DNA of 64,000 nucleotides from JASGMR01 sp963664675 (GTDB lineage: Bacteria > Thermotogota > Thermotogae > Petrotogales > Kosmotogaceae): NCBI GenBank assembly GCA_963664675.2, contig CAXXLB010000002.1, positions 372,001 through 436,000 on the forward strand. The letters run 5' to 3'. Positions 44,348-53,335 of the stretch are shown here, in pieces. Made by a program: the position numbers and the translations under genes. Within the stretch, counting starts at the first letter, position 1. Each line of letters begins with the position of its first letter. The notes below the pieces were generated by a model that had not been told where the DNA came from, did no database searches, and saw nothing but the letters and a program-made list of their open reading frames with translations.

Positions 44348-45658
44348 TCATTTCCCCCTTATTCTTTCCCATAATTCCTTTGAAATTTTTCTGCTCCTGT
44401 CGTAAATATTGCTCGAATCGACAAAAACGGGTGTTCCTCCGCTCAAAGCTTTTTTGCCGTTTATATAGACGTCTTTTATATTTAAATTTTCAATCACGCC
44501 AAAGAAAAAATGATTCATGAAATTTTCGTGATCAATCGGGGTGGGAGAGTTGTAATCAGCGATTAAGAAATCGGCTCTGTAACCCTTTTTAATCTTTCCC
44601 AGTCTGACATTGAAGATTTTTTCAGCTATAGCATAGTTATTTTTGAAAAATGTTTCCCGTAAATTTTCCGGAGAACTCACGGCCACTCTCTTTTCCTTCT
44701 GATGTGGACTCAATATAAAAAATCTCAAATCATGAGAGAGATTGGAACCGTAGCCGTCGGTTCCCACTATCACCGGTATTTTATTTTTTTCAAATTTCGG
44801 CCAGTAAGATATTCCAACCCCGTTGTTCATATTTGACTGGGCGTTTATCGCGATATATCCTCCCGTTTTCCTTATTATTTCCATTTCATCATCATTTATT
44901 CTTATACAATGGGCATAAATTGAATTCTTTCTCGTCAAATTGTACTTCTCGAATCTCTCTATTATTCTTTTTCCATATTTATCTTTGCACATTTCCTCAT
45001 CTTCCGGTCCTTCCGCAACGTGAACGTGCACAGGTACACCATCTATCGCAGAAATTCTCTTCAGCGTCTTGTTGCTAAGAGTGAAAGATGCATGGAGACC
45101 CATCATTACGGATCTCATTTCATTATTTTTCCCGATTTGTGAAACGTTCTCTTCGATCTCTTTCACCGCTCTGTCTTTACCGTCCCTGTCCGATACTTCG
45201 AAACACGAGCTGCACCTCAATCCCACTTTATTTGTCCCCTCGAAAATTGCATCGAGTGAATTTTCTATCGCATATGGTGAGGAATGATGGTCAAATATCG
45301 AAGTCACACCGGCCTTGAGAGATTCAATCGCATAAACGTATGAACTCATCTTAATATCTTCAAGCAGAAGTTTTTTATCCAGTTTCCACCACAACTGTTC
45401 CAGAATCTGAGTAAAGGATTTCGGATCGAAGCGAGGCAAAGGCATTCCCCTCGACAGGGTGGAATAAATGTGTGTATGACAGTTCACAAAGCCGGGCATG
45501 AGTAATTTCCCGTTTCCATCAATTTCAATATCACATTCCGAAAGGGAATCGTCCTGTCCGATTTCAGTAATCTCTACTTCATCGAATAATATGTACCCAT
45601 TTTTAATGAATTCACCATCGTTGGTGAAAATATCGATGTTTTTAATTTTGGTTATCAA
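44348..45658 (-). CDS. ssnA: SsnA-like amidohydrolase/deaminase
   Basis: 436 residues, ATZ/TRZ-type amidohydrolase. Metal ligands: PGFVNCHTHIYS, VHVHVAEG, YAHCIRI and VGTDGYG. The length, GTDGYGSNL and FFILSPHQK segment and the operon partners fit E. coli SsnA, a putative aminohydrolase of the purine-degradation cluster. TTG start with GGGGGTG upstream, four bases after the HyuA gene. Likely opens or deaminates a purine-derived ring. Guanine deaminase-like activity is an alternative. Confidence 0.82.
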   Translation of the reverse strand: MITKIKNIDIFTNDGEFIKNGYILFDEVEITEIGQDDSLSECDIEIDGNGKLLMPGFVNCHTHIYSTLSRGMPLPRFDPKSFTQILEQLWWKLDKKLLLEDIKMSSYVYAIESLKAGVTSIFDHHSSPYAIENSLDAIFEGTNKVGLRCSSCFEVSDRDGKDRAVKEIEENVSQIGKNNEMRSVMMGLHASFTLSNKTLKRISAIDGVPVHVHVAEGPEDEEMCKDKYGKRIIERFEKYNLTRKNSIYAHCIRINDDEMEIIRKTGGYIAINAQSNMNNGVGISYWPKFEKNKIPVIVGTDGYGSNLSHDLRFFILSPHQKEKRVAVSSPENLRETFFKNNYAIAEKIFNVRLGKIKKGYRADFLIADYNSPTPIDHENFMNHFFFGVIENLNIKDVYINGKKALSGGTPVFVDSSNIYDRSRKISKELWERIRGK

Positions 45659-45662
45659 AATT

Positions 45663-47012
45663 TCACCCCCAAACTATTGGGTTTCTATGAATAAATTTTC
45701 CTTCACCTTTCTTTACAAAGATTTTATCATTTTCATATGCAATTTTTCCGTGAATTATCGTTTTTTCCACTTTTCCGATGACATTTATTCCCTCATACGG
45801 AGAATAATCGCAGTTACCCGGGGCGTCTTCCACGGTGAACTGTTTTTTATCATCGATTATTGCGATATCCGCATCGGTTCCCGGTAAAAGCGTTCCCTTT
45901 TCGGGAAAAAGCCCGAAGATTTTCGCCGGATTAACGCTCATCAATCTCACCGATTGAATCATGTTTCTGTTCAGGGTGTTTATTAAAGAAAATGTCAGAC
46001 CGAGTGATGGGATTCCGTTTGGCATTTTCAGATAATCATCTTTATTCTCAATCTTTTCGCTTTTCATGAATGGGCAGTGATCGGTGCCTATGGAATCTAT
46101 ATTTCCATTTTTCAACTCGTCGGTTAAAATCTCGCTTTCCTTCGTCGATCTTGCTGGCGGACAGTATGTATAAAGATAGCCCTTTTCCGATTTGACAAGG
46201 TTTTTAGTGAAATAAAAATATTGTGGACAGGATTCAATTTTTACATTTTTATGTTTTTTCAAAATTTTCTGAACCATTTCGATAGATTCGCCGCTCGATA
46301 CATGTACGATATACAACTGCCCATCGTTCAAAATCGAGAAAAGAGAAACTCTCATCACCGCTTCAATTTCGCTTATGGAAGGTCTTAAGTCCGGCAGGTC
46401 GGAATAAACTGTCTTTTTATAATTTTTTACTATCTCTCTGATTATTGAATTGTTTTCGGAATGTGAAAGGATGACGACACCATTTTTTCCGGACTGTTTG
46501 AGCATGGAATTCAGAAAACCGTCTTCCGTCATCCTGTTGGAATCACTGTACGTCGTAAAAATCTTTATAGAGGGGCATCCGATTTTTACAGAATGCTCTA
46601 TGCATTCTTCCGACGAAAAAACGGGAGAGCCTCCTATACAGGAATGAAATGCGAAATCTATCATCGAATCATTCGCAAAATCCCTTCTCATTTCAAAATT
46701 TCTGTAAAGTTCATCTGTCGTTGAGGCGGGTTCCAGAAAATCTATGACAGTCGTCACACCTCCTGAAAGTGCGGCTTTCGATCCCGAATAAAAATCATCT
46801 GCCGAAGTGTACTTTCCCAGTTCCAACCCGAGATGTACATGGGGATCTATGAATCCCGGGGTAACAAATTTATTTTCAGCAGCGATAATTTTGTCCGATT
46901 CAAATATTCGGTCGGTGATACAATCTATTTTTCCGTTTTTTATGAACACGTTTGATTTATAAATATTGAACCCGTCACAGATGTTACCGTCGAGGATTCC
47001 CAAATCGTACAT
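45663..47012 (-). CDS. hyuA: Dihydropyrimidinase/hydantoinase-family cyclic amidohydrolase
   Basis: 449 residues. Binuclear-zinc amidohydrolase: PGFIDPHVHLGLELG (HxH), the carboxylated-lysine strand PSIKIFTTYS, ILSHSEN, IVHVSSGES and GTDHCPF. Hydrolyses cyclic ureides such as dihydrouracil, hydantoin or allantoin-like compounds. Its ATG shares one base with the stop codon of the YgeW gene (TGATG), so translation is coupled. Homologue of the hyuA gene of the enterobacterial ygeW-ygeY-hyuA-ssnA cluster. Confidence 0.9.
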   Translation of the reverse strand: MYDLGILDGNICDGFNIYKSNVFIKNGKIDCITDRIFESDKIIAAENKFVTPGFIDPHVHLGLELGKYTSADDFYSGSKAALSGGVTTVIDFLEPASTTDELYRNFEMRRDFANDSMIDFAFHSCIGGSPVFSSEECIEHSVKIGCPSIKIFTTYSDSNRMTEDGFLNSMLKQSGKNGVVILSHSENNSIIREIVKNYKKTVYSDLPDLRPSISEIEAVMRVSLFSILNDGQLYIVHVSSGESIEMVQKILKKHKNVKIESCPQYFYFTKNLVKSEKGYLYTYCPPARSTKESEILTDELKNGNIDSIGTDHCPFMKSEKIENKDDYLKMPNGIPSLGLTFSLINTLNRNMIQSVRLMSVNPAKIFGLFPEKGTLLPGTDADIAIIDDKKQFTVEDAPGNCDYSPYEGINVIGKVEKTIIHGKIAYENDKIFVKKGEGKFIHRNPIVWG

Positions 47013-48001
47013 CAGGGTCTTCCGCCCATCGTCAGTGCCATGACCGCCTTGGCAGTATGCAATCTGTTCTCGGCTTCATCGATAACTACTGATTGAGGCC
47101 CATCGATGACTTCGTCAACAACTTCCCTCCCTCTATCGGCAGGTAGTGCATGCATATAAAGCACATGCTTTTTAGCCAGCTTCATTTTTTCAGAAGTACA
47201 GATCCAGTGCCTGTTTTCTCTGACTTTCCGCATTATTTCTTCTTTATCGTCGGAAACGTAAAATCCACCCCACGATTTTGGAAAAACGATGTCCGCATCT
47301 TTAAACGCATCATCCATATTATGGGATATTTCAAACTTTGTACCGTTTTCTTCCGCGTTCTTTTTAGCCGTTTCAACTATATCTGGCATCAGATCAAAAC
47401 CTTCCGGATACGCTAAAGTGATATCCATTCCGTATCTCGGAAAAAGAAGTATCTGAGATTGTGGTACCGAAAGGGGTTTCAAATGACTCTCAGCGTATGC
47501 CCAGCTTATCCCCACTTTCAATTTCCTCGTGTTGGTTCCAAGCTTTTCCCTTATGGTCATTAAATCCGCCATAACCTGCATAGGATGGTAATAATCATCC
47601 TGCAAATTCAGTATCGGAGTTTCGGAAAATTCAGCCAGCTTTCTCAGATAAGCGTTACCTATTTTAAATGTACAATGTCTGACGGCTATTGCGTGCCCGT
47701 ATCTCGATAAAATTCTTGCGGTATCTCTCGCGACTTCCCCATGAGCGGTCTGCATTGTCTTTGGATTCAAAAAATTTCCGTGTCCTCCGAGCTGCGTGAT
47801 TCCGCATTCCATAGAGTTTCTCGTTCTCGTCGATTCATCGAAGAATATAAGAAATACCGTTTTATAATCGAGTAAAGGGGTGGGTTCCCCCGTTGCAAAC
47901 CTTCTTTTCAGATCCGAAGAAAGATCCAGAATTAAATCAAGTTCGCTTTTTTCAAACTCCTGTGTCGTTATAAAATGTCTTCCCCTCAACATGCTTCCCA
48001 T
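47012..48001 (-). CDS. ygeW: YgeW-type knotted carbamoyltransferase
   Basis: 329 residues. Carbamoyl-phosphate site DESTRTRNS (~54-62), HPMQVMADL (HPxQ motif) and HALPADRG in place of HCLP, all as in YgeW, the transcarbamylase of formerly unknown substrate. The start LRGRHFITTQEF is typical. In gut bacteria YgeW belongs to the gene set required for anaerobic uric-acid degradation and is thought to pass a carbamoyl group to phosphate, giving carbamoyl phosphate for ATP synthesis. AAGGGGG lies eight bases before the ATG; 13 bases after the YgeY gene. No carbamate kinase gene is in the operon. Confidence 0.9.
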   Translation of the reverse strand: MGSMLRGRHFITTQEFEKSELDLILDLSSDLKRRFATGEPTPLLDYKTVFLIFFDESTRTRNSMECGITQLGGHGNFLNPKTMQTAHGEVARDTARILSRYGHAIAVRHCTFKIGNAYLRKLAEFSETPILNLQDDYYHPMQVMADLMTIREKLGTNTRKLKVGISWAYAESHLKPLSVPQSQILLFPRYGMDITLAYPEGFDLMPDIVETAKKNAEENGTKFEISHNMDDAFKDADIVFPKSWGGFYVSDDKEEIMRKVRENRHWICTSEKMKLAKKHVLYMHALPADRGREVVDEVIDGPQSVVIDEAENRLHTAKAVMALTMGGRP

Positions 48002-48014
48002 TCTTATTTCCCCC

Positions 48015-49205
48015 TTATGATGATAGTTTTTTCGGTAACAAAGCGTACATAGCGGCCGCTTTCACCAGATGCTCAACAGGAATCTGATCTTCGGGACTGT
48101 GTGCATAGATTTCATTTGCGGGACCGAATCCTACGGTGGGGATTTTATACATACCACAAGTCGCCACACCGTTCGTGGAAAAAGTCCATTTGTCAACTTT
48201 AGGTTCTTCACCGAACACTTCTCTGTAACAATCCACAGTTTTATTCACGATTTCACTTTCCCTGTCCATAACCCACGTGGGGTAATACTTCTTTGTCGGA
48301 TAAACCTTGCCGGTGTATGCCGGTCTTTCATAAAATAATTCAATTACCTCACCTTCAACGCCGGCCTTTTTTATGGCATCTTCTATCTCTCTGATAGCAC
48401 TTTCCTGCGTCTCTCCCGCGGTCAATCTCCTGTCTATCTGGATCTGACATTCATCGGGAACCGCATTCTGAGAAGGTGATTTGAAAAAAATCTGAGAAAC
48501 CGCTATCGTTCCCCTTCCCAGAAAAGGATCGTCTTTCAAATTTTCATTCAGTTTCTCTATCTCATTGATTATTTTCGCCATCTTATATATAGCATTGATT
48601 CCACGTTTGGGAGCACTTGCGTGACAGGACAATCCTGTAGTTTTCACCCTGAACTCCGTTCTTCCCCTGTGTCCCCTGTAAATATTCAGATTTGTGGGTT
48701 CCGTTATCACAACATAATCGGGCCTGATAGCTTCTTCATTGTATAAATGCTGCCAGCAGAGACCGTCGCAGTCCTCTTCCATGACCGTGCCGGTTATATA
48801 AAGTGTAAAATCATCCAGAAGGTTCAATTCTTTCATTATTTTTACCCCATAAACCATCGCTGCCATCCCGCCCTTCTGGTCGCTCGCTCCCCTTCCGTAA
48901 ATTATTCCGTCCTTAATTTCTCCACCGAAGGGATCCACTTTCCACAAATCCTCATTTCCAACTTCAACAGTGTCTATATGAGAATCCATTGCAATAATTG
49001 TTTTGCCCTTTCCGATTTTTCCCACGATACTACCCAATCCGTCTATTCTTATCTCATCAAAACCGATCTTTTCCATCTCTTTTCTTATGACTTCAATTAC
49101 GTCTTTTTCCTTAGAAGAATAACTTTTCGTCCGTACGAGTTTTTGCATAAATTTTATCAAATCATCTCTGTACTCATTCGCTTTTGATAAAATCATATTA
49201 TTCAA
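48015..49205 (-). CDS. ygeY: YgeY-type M20 family metallohydrolase
   Basis: 396 residues, close to E. coli YgeY. M20 zinc ligands: MDSHIDTVEV, GRGASDQKGGMAAM, MEEDCDGLCW (catalytic Glu pair) and VITEP; a dimerisation lid lies in between (GLSCHASAPKRGINAIYKM). Predicted to hydrolyse a ureido or amide bond of a purine-breakdown intermediate. The TTG at 49205 is chosen because GGGAGGG stands eight bases before it; a longer frame to 49352 has no ribosome site and crosses the promoter. First gene of the operon. Confidence 0.88.
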   Translation of the reverse strand: MNNMILSKANEYRDDLIKFMQKLVRTKSYSSKEKDVIEVIRKEMEKIGFDEIRIDGLGSIVGKIGKGKTIIAMDSHIDTVEVGNEDLWKVDPFGGEIKDGIIYGRGASDQKGGMAAMVYGVKIMKELNLLDDFTLYITGTVMEEDCDGLCWQHLYNEEAIRPDYVVITEPTNLNIYRGHRGRTEFRVKTTGLSCHASAPKRGINAIYKMAKIINEIEKLNENLKDDPFLGRGTIAVSQIFFKSPSQNAVPDECQIQIDRRLTAGETQESAIREIEDAIKKAGVEGEVIELFYERPAYTGKVYPTKKYYPTWVMDRESEIVNKTVDCYREVFGEEPKVDKWTFSTNGVATCGMYKIPTVGFGPANEIYAHSPEDQIPVEHLVKAAAMYALLPKKLSS

Positions 49206-49220
49206 TGTATATCCCTCCCT

Positions 49221-49258
49221 GTATAACCAATTATACTTTTTTAAACCGGTTATGTAAA
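49221..49258 (-). promoter_or_regulatory. Promoter of the ygeY operon with overlapping inverted repeat
   Basis: On the minus strand TTTACA (49253-49258), a 17-base spacer and TATAAT (49230-49235). The perfect repeat GTATAA-CCAA-TTATAC (49221-49236) overlaps the -10 and could be an operator. AACCGGTT, another palindrome, lies in the spacer (49244-49251). Confidence 0.65.
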
Positions 49259-49371
49259 TTAATTTTGGAAGAGGTTTTTCATGAACGGGTTTCTGATTTT
49301 TTTTCGTAAAAAAATTGATCTGCCATTGAAAAGAGAGTTTTTCTATTTTCACAAAAGAAATGAATATTTAA

Positions 49372-49381
49372 GACATATGTC
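49372..49381. promoter_or_regulatory. Palindrome GACATATGTC upstream of the Crp/Fnr gene
   Basis: Perfect 10-base palindrome 45 bases before the regulator start codon, in the divergent region shared with the ygeY operon. Possible binding site of the Crp/Fnr-type protein itself; it does not match the classical Crp or Fnr consensus. Confidence 0.3.
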
Positions 49382-49425
49382 CTATACGAGAATTCTATTA
49401 AATAATATACTCTATTGGTGAATGT

Positions 49426-50121
49426 ATGAAGAAGATTAATGATGTCAATTTGATCGATGATTATATAAAAAAATTTGAAATAGAGAAGATTTTTGAAGAA
49501 CAGATTTTAAAATCGATGGAATTATTCGAATTCTGTCAGGGTGAATTGATCTACGCCCCTGGAGAAGATATCGAATATTTTTATTTCCTGGTGAAGGGGA
49601 AGCTGAAAATATTGTTCAATCTGTCAAACGGGAGGAGACTCTTATTGAGGTTTTCGAATCCCTTTTCGATTATCGGCGATGTGGAAGTCTCCGGAAAACT
49701 GAAGGTGAAAACGGAAATTTCACCGGTTGATAGCGCGTATCTTCTGGCTTTACCGAAAAATCTGATGAGAGAAAAGTGCCTCGATAATCCAAAATTTCTG
49801 AATTTCCTGGTTGAAAATCTGTCATACAAATTATATACAACATCGAATTCAATGGCTTTGAATCTTTCATACCCCCTAAAAGCGAGGTTTGCAAGTTATT
49901 TGATATCGATATCCTCCGATGAATTCATGAAGAAGAGGGTTGAGGAGATCAGGAGTACCAAATTAACGGAAATATCGGAAATACTCGGTTGCAGTTACAG
50001 ACAGTTATCGAGAGTCATAAAAAAATTAAAGGAAGAAAAGATCATTTCTTTTGAGGACAAAAAAATAACAATCGAAGATTTTGAAAAACTCAAAAATATC
50101 TCGGGAGAATTATACGAATAA
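49426..50121 (+). CDS. Crp/Fnr family transcription regulator
   Basis: 231 residues. N-terminal cyclic-nucleotide-binding-like barrel (~20-130, YAPGEDIEYFYFLVKGKLKI, PFSIIGDVEV) and a C-terminal winged helix (~150-220, LTEISEILGCSYRQLSRVIKKLKEEKII). No N-terminal cysteine cluster for an Fnr-type iron-sulfur centre. The helix and barrel layout recalls YeiL. Divergent from the ygeY operon, hence a candidate activator of nitrogen-heterocycle breakdown. Followed after 11 bases by a membrane transporter gene. Confidence 0.88.
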   Translation: MKKINDVNLIDDYIKKFEIEKIFEEQILKSMELFEFCQGELIYAPGEDIEYFYFLVKGKLKILFNLSNGRRLLLRFSNPFSIIGDVEVSGKLKVKTEISPVDSAYLLALPKNLMREKCLDNPKFLNFLVENLSYKLYTTSNSMALNLSYPLKARFASYLISISSDEFMKKRVEEIRSTKLTEISEILGCSYRQLSRVIKKLKEEKIISFEDKKITIEDFEKLKNISGELYE

Positions 50122-50132
50122 AGGAGAAACAA

Positions 50133-50567
50133 ATGATTTCAGCTATTTTCTATTCTTTGATCGGCGGTATAGCGGTCGCATTACAAAGTGTATTCAGTGC
50201 AAGACTGGGAGAAAAATTGGGCTTCTGGGAAGCCAATGCCTTTGTACACGGCTCAGGATTCCTTCTTGCCATTATTCTGGCTCTATTTCTTGGAAAACTC
50301 GATTTCGGTGCATTCAGGGAAGTGAACCCGATCTATCTCACAGCCGGTTTTGTGGGGGTTTTAATAGTTTTCAGCATATCGAAAAGTGTTTCCGGTATAG
50401 GTGCGAGTTACGGAATAACGATAATGCTTGTGTCTCAAATACTCTTCACTCTCTGCCTCAACATATTTGGATTTTTTGGGGAAGAAACCATAAAATTATC
50501 ACCCATGAAAGGATTCGGGATCGTCTTGCTGATATGCGGATTGTTGATTTTCCAGTTGAGTGAATGA
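50133..50567 (+). CDS. DMT-superfamily small transporter (YdcZ/DUF606 family)
   Basis: 144 residues with five predicted membrane helices: MISAIFYSLIGGIAVALQSV, EANAFVHGSGFLLAIILAL, YLTAGFVGVLIVFSISKSV, GITIMLVSQILFTLCL and GFGIVLLICGLLIFQL. Half-size members of this family work as dimers; substrates are largely unknown. AAGGAG precedes the ATG. Probably co-transcribed with the Crp/Fnr gene, so export or import linked to the neighbouring catabolic operon is possible. Its stop is one base from the convergent kinase-like gene. Confidence 0.85.
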   Translation: MISAIFYSLIGGIAVALQSVFSARLGEKLGFWEANAFVHGSGFLLAIILALFLGKLDFGAFREVNPIYLTAGFVGVLIVFSISKSVSGIGASYGITIMLVSQILFTLCLNIFGFFGEETIKLSPMKGFGIVLLICGLLIFQLSE

Positions 50568-50568
50568 T

Positions 50569-51663
50569 TCAATATTTATAATTACGATTATTTTTAATAA
50601 GGGGTTTGGCAATTTTTATATATTCGGAATACTTATCGATTATCTCCTGTTCAGTGCTGTCTTTATCATCGAAGAGGAGACAATTTTTTTCGTTCAGCAA
50701 TGAATAAAACTTTTTTATGATTCCGATCATATATTCACACCTGACAATGAACATCTCCGTGAAAAACTTTCCTATTAAATTCGTGTCGATGTTCACCTTG
50801 AACGACCTGTACCTGTCGACGGCATAATACTCATCAAAAAATCTGGAGTTATATCTCTCATAATAATTCTTTTGTTCCACCGCATAATTGATTATTTCCC
50901 TCTTCGCTTTCATTTTTTCCAGACCGGCTATCTTTTTTTCATAAAATTCCGGAACATTATAACAGTAATATCTGTACAGAGCTTTTCCGAGATGTTCTCT
51001 GCCCGATCTCTCGAGCCTTGTGATGTAATGAATCAAATGCTTGTCCCTGAAAAGTTCAAACATCGAAAAGAAAGATAAATTTTTCTTTGAAGGATTAAAT
51101 TTTTTAGAAGGATAAAATCTCTGAGTGTATCCGAAGTCGAATATCCATGGCATGCTATCTTCGTAGATTATACTGTTAATATTTATATCCCAATCAAAAA
51201 AACCTGCCAATTCAAATTTGCAAAGTGTATCCAGAGTGTTATATATTCTCCCCGGAGTCAATCCCCCTTTGTATGGAGAATTCCATTTTACGGGTTCGCC
51301 GTCTATCCACTGGGATATTATAAAACAAAGTTCTCTGGAATACGCGTACGTTTTGATTATTCCCGGTATATCGTAACCCTTTAGAGCCTTCCTGATCTTT
51401 ATTTCGTTTAAAAAAGCTTTCTTTATTCCTTTGTTGGTCTGTTCAGGCTTCAAAACCTTCAGTGCATAAAGATTCTGTTTTTTATTGAGGCGATAGACTA
51501 TACCCGAAACTCCATCCCAGATAACTTTATCCACACAGTCATAAAAATCTATTTTATTATTAACCTTTGTAGGCTTCTCTTTTATCAAAGCTAAAAACTT
51601 ATCGTAGTCTATACCCAACTTCGTGATGTTCTTTTCAAGTATTTTAGTCAGTATATCCTTCAT
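50569..51663 (-). CDS. Divergent protein-kinase-fold protein
   Basis: 364 residues. N-lobe: VIWDGVSGIVYRL (glycine-rich loop), YALKVLKPE (Lys ~81) and FLNEIKI (Glu of helix C). C-lobe: FDWDININSIIYED resembling the catalytic loop (Asp, Asn) and WIFDFGYTQRF (DFG). The last ~160 residues are helical, basic and aromatic without a known motif. Catalytic residues seem intact, so it may phosphorylate a protein or small molecule, but bacterial kinase-fold relatives include sugar and antibiotic kinases. Monocistronic, no membrane segment. Confidence 0.65.
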   Translation of the reverse strand: MKDILTKILEKNITKLGIDYDKFLALIKEKPTKVNNKIDFYDCVDKVIWDGVSGIVYRLNKKQNLYALKVLKPEQTNKGIKKAFLNEIKIRKALKGYDIPGIIKTYAYSRELCFIISQWIDGEPVKWNSPYKGGLTPGRIYNTLDTLCKFELAGFFDWDININSIIYEDSMPWIFDFGYTQRFYPSKKFNPSKKNLSFFSMFELFRDKHLIHYITRLERSGREHLGKALYRYYCYNVPEFYEKKIAGLEKMKAKREIINYAVEQKNYYERYNSRFFDEYYAVDRYRSFKVNIDTNLIGKFFTEMFIVRCEYMIGIIKKFYSLLNEKNCLLFDDKDSTEQEIIDKYSEYIKIAKPLIKNNRNYKY

Positions 51664-51824
51664 AATTTACCCCATCCGATCACTTTAATCAAGAATATCA
51701 TATAATTTAATTATATACACATCATATACTAATTTGAATTTTGATTTTTCGAAAATTTATTCTATTATTAAATATACGAAGAATAAATTTTGTTACCGGA
51801 ATACAGAATAGATTAGGAGGTGTT

Positions 51825-52166
51825 ATTGTTAACTTAAGAGGTTACTGTGGAATAAATTGTGAAAAATGTGATATATAAAGAGCGACCCTTAAAGATGATG
51901 AAGAATTGAAAATTAAAACCGCAGAAAAATGGTCCAGAGAAACGGGACTCATAATCAATCCCGAGGATATAAATTGTAAGGGCTGTTTTTCGGAATACAA
52001 AGACTTATGTTCGTTTGCAAAAAAATGTAAAATAAAAATATGCGCTGTAAAAAGGGTGGATGAGAGCTGTGGAAAATGTGAAGAATATCCCTGCAGAATG
52101 CTCAGAAAATTTTTAAAATCGATTCCGGAGGCGAAGAAATATCTGGATGAGGTTAATAGAGGATAA
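51825..52166 (+). pseudogene. DUF3795 cysteine-rich protein with in-frame stop
   Basis: The frame reads LRGYCGINCEKCDI, then TAA at 51876-51878, then RATLKDDEELKIKTAEKW, INCKGCFSEYKDLCSF and ESCGKCEEYPCRML, the DUF3795 cysteine pattern. AGGAGGT is four to five bases before ATT-GTT at 51825-51830, so no ordinary start codon remains either. Restart at the TTG 51906 would give an 86-residue product lacking the first cysteine cluster. Stop plus lost start suggests decay; a single-base error at each site cannot be excluded. Directly upstream of the radical-SAM gene. Confidence 0.7.
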
Positions 52167-52176
52167 GGAGTCAAAA

Positions 52177-53112
52177 ATGCTGACCTTTGGTCCGGTTCCG
52201 TCAAGACGTTTGGGAAGGAGTCTTGGAATAAACAACATAACATTCAAGCACTGTTCCTATTCGTGCGTATACTGCCAGATAGGCAGAACCACTGAATATT
52301 ACGTGGAAAGGGGGGATTTTTATCCTCCGGAGAAAATATATAACGATGTTTTAAAGAGTGTTAAAAGTGCTGGACGGAGAGGAGAAAAGATAGATTACCT
52401 GACATTCGTTGCCGATGGCGAACCTACATTGGATATAAACCTCATAAAAATTCTCAATATGATCAAAACGCTTGGAATAAAGACCGCAATAATTTCTAAT
52501 TCCTCTCTCATATGGATGGAAGAAGTAAAAAGAGACCTCATGAACTTCGATTGGGTTTCACTGAAATGCGACAGTGTCGACGAACACACCTGGAAAAAAA
52601 TTGACAGACCTCACGGAGGGCTCGCTTTAAAAAAAATATTGAATGGAATGGTAGATTTCTCCCACAATTATAAAGGCGATTTAAACATCGAAATAATGCT
52701 CGTAAAAGGAGTGAATGACGGCAGCGATAATTTAAAACAACTTGGCTACTTCCTGCGGAGAATGAAATATAACAGAATATATTTGAGTGTCCCCACAAGG
52801 CCCCCGGCAGAAAAGTTCGTGAATAAACCGGACGAAATGACAGTAATAAAAGCCTATGATATACTCAGTGAAAAACTGAAAAATGTACAGTTGAATATCG
52901 GATTTGAGGGAAATGAATTCTCTTCCACCGGGGATCTGGAGAACGATATTTTGAGAATAACCGCCGTTCACCCTATGAAAATCGATTCGGTCATAAATCT
53001 TATAAACAGGGAAAAAGGAACTCTGAGCATAATAAACAAACTGAAGAAAGAAGAAAAAATAAAAGAAATTGACTACAACGGAGAAAAATTCATAGTGAGA
53101 ACTCTGTACTGA
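52177..53112 (+). CDS. Radical SAM protein of the COG0731 type
   Basis: 311 residues. The cluster CSYSCVYC (CxxxCxxC) near residues 24-31 binds the SAM-cleaving [4Fe-4S]; FGPVPSRRLGRSLGI before it is the typical entry of this group (related to the wyosine enzyme TYW1 and to Fe-S oxidoreductases). The C-terminal ~60 residues (HPMKIDSVINLINREKGTLS) look like a small winged helix. AAGGAG lies 8 bases before the ATG at 52177. It follows the broken DUF3795 gene by 10 bases, suggesting they once acted together. Substrate unknown. Confidence 0.85.
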   Translation: MLTFGPVPSRRLGRSLGINNITFKHCSYSCVYCQIGRTTEYYVERGDFYPPEKIYNDVLKSVKSAGRRGEKIDYLTFVADGEPTLDINLIKILNMIKTLGIKTAIISNSSLIWMEEVKRDLMNFDWVSLKCDSVDEHTWKKIDRPHGGLALKKILNGMVDFSHNYKGDLNIEIMLVKGVNDGSDNLKQLGYFLRRMKYNRIYLSVPTRPPAEKFVNKPDEMTVIKAYDILSEKLKNVQLNIGFEGNEFSSTGDLENDILRITAVHPMKIDSVINLINREKGTLSIINKLKKEEKIKEIDYNGEKFIVRTLY

Positions 53113-53335
53113 AAAATCTCTCATCGAATTCAGAAATGCAGCCGTATAAATATTCACCGGCAGTTTTCATTACATAACTTATTTAATCATTCCGATCGTT
53201 TCAACAGGAGTTCAATAGAATGCTTTGATAGTTTCATTCAATTATATTTCATTAAAACTTTCAAAGAGCGGATTTTTTAATTATTCTTATCTGAAATGAT
53301 ATACTTTTCCATATGAATATAGGAGGTGGGAGGAC

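Noticed and set aside
49206..49352. N-terminal extension of the YgeY homologue
   Set aside because: Crosses the promoter, has no ribosome site and is absent from the family; the TTG at 49205 has GGGAGGG at proper distance.
51876..51878. Recoded stop codon in the DUF3795 gene
   Set aside because: TAA is not known to be recoded in this type of bacterium and the start codon is also missing; decay or error is simpler.
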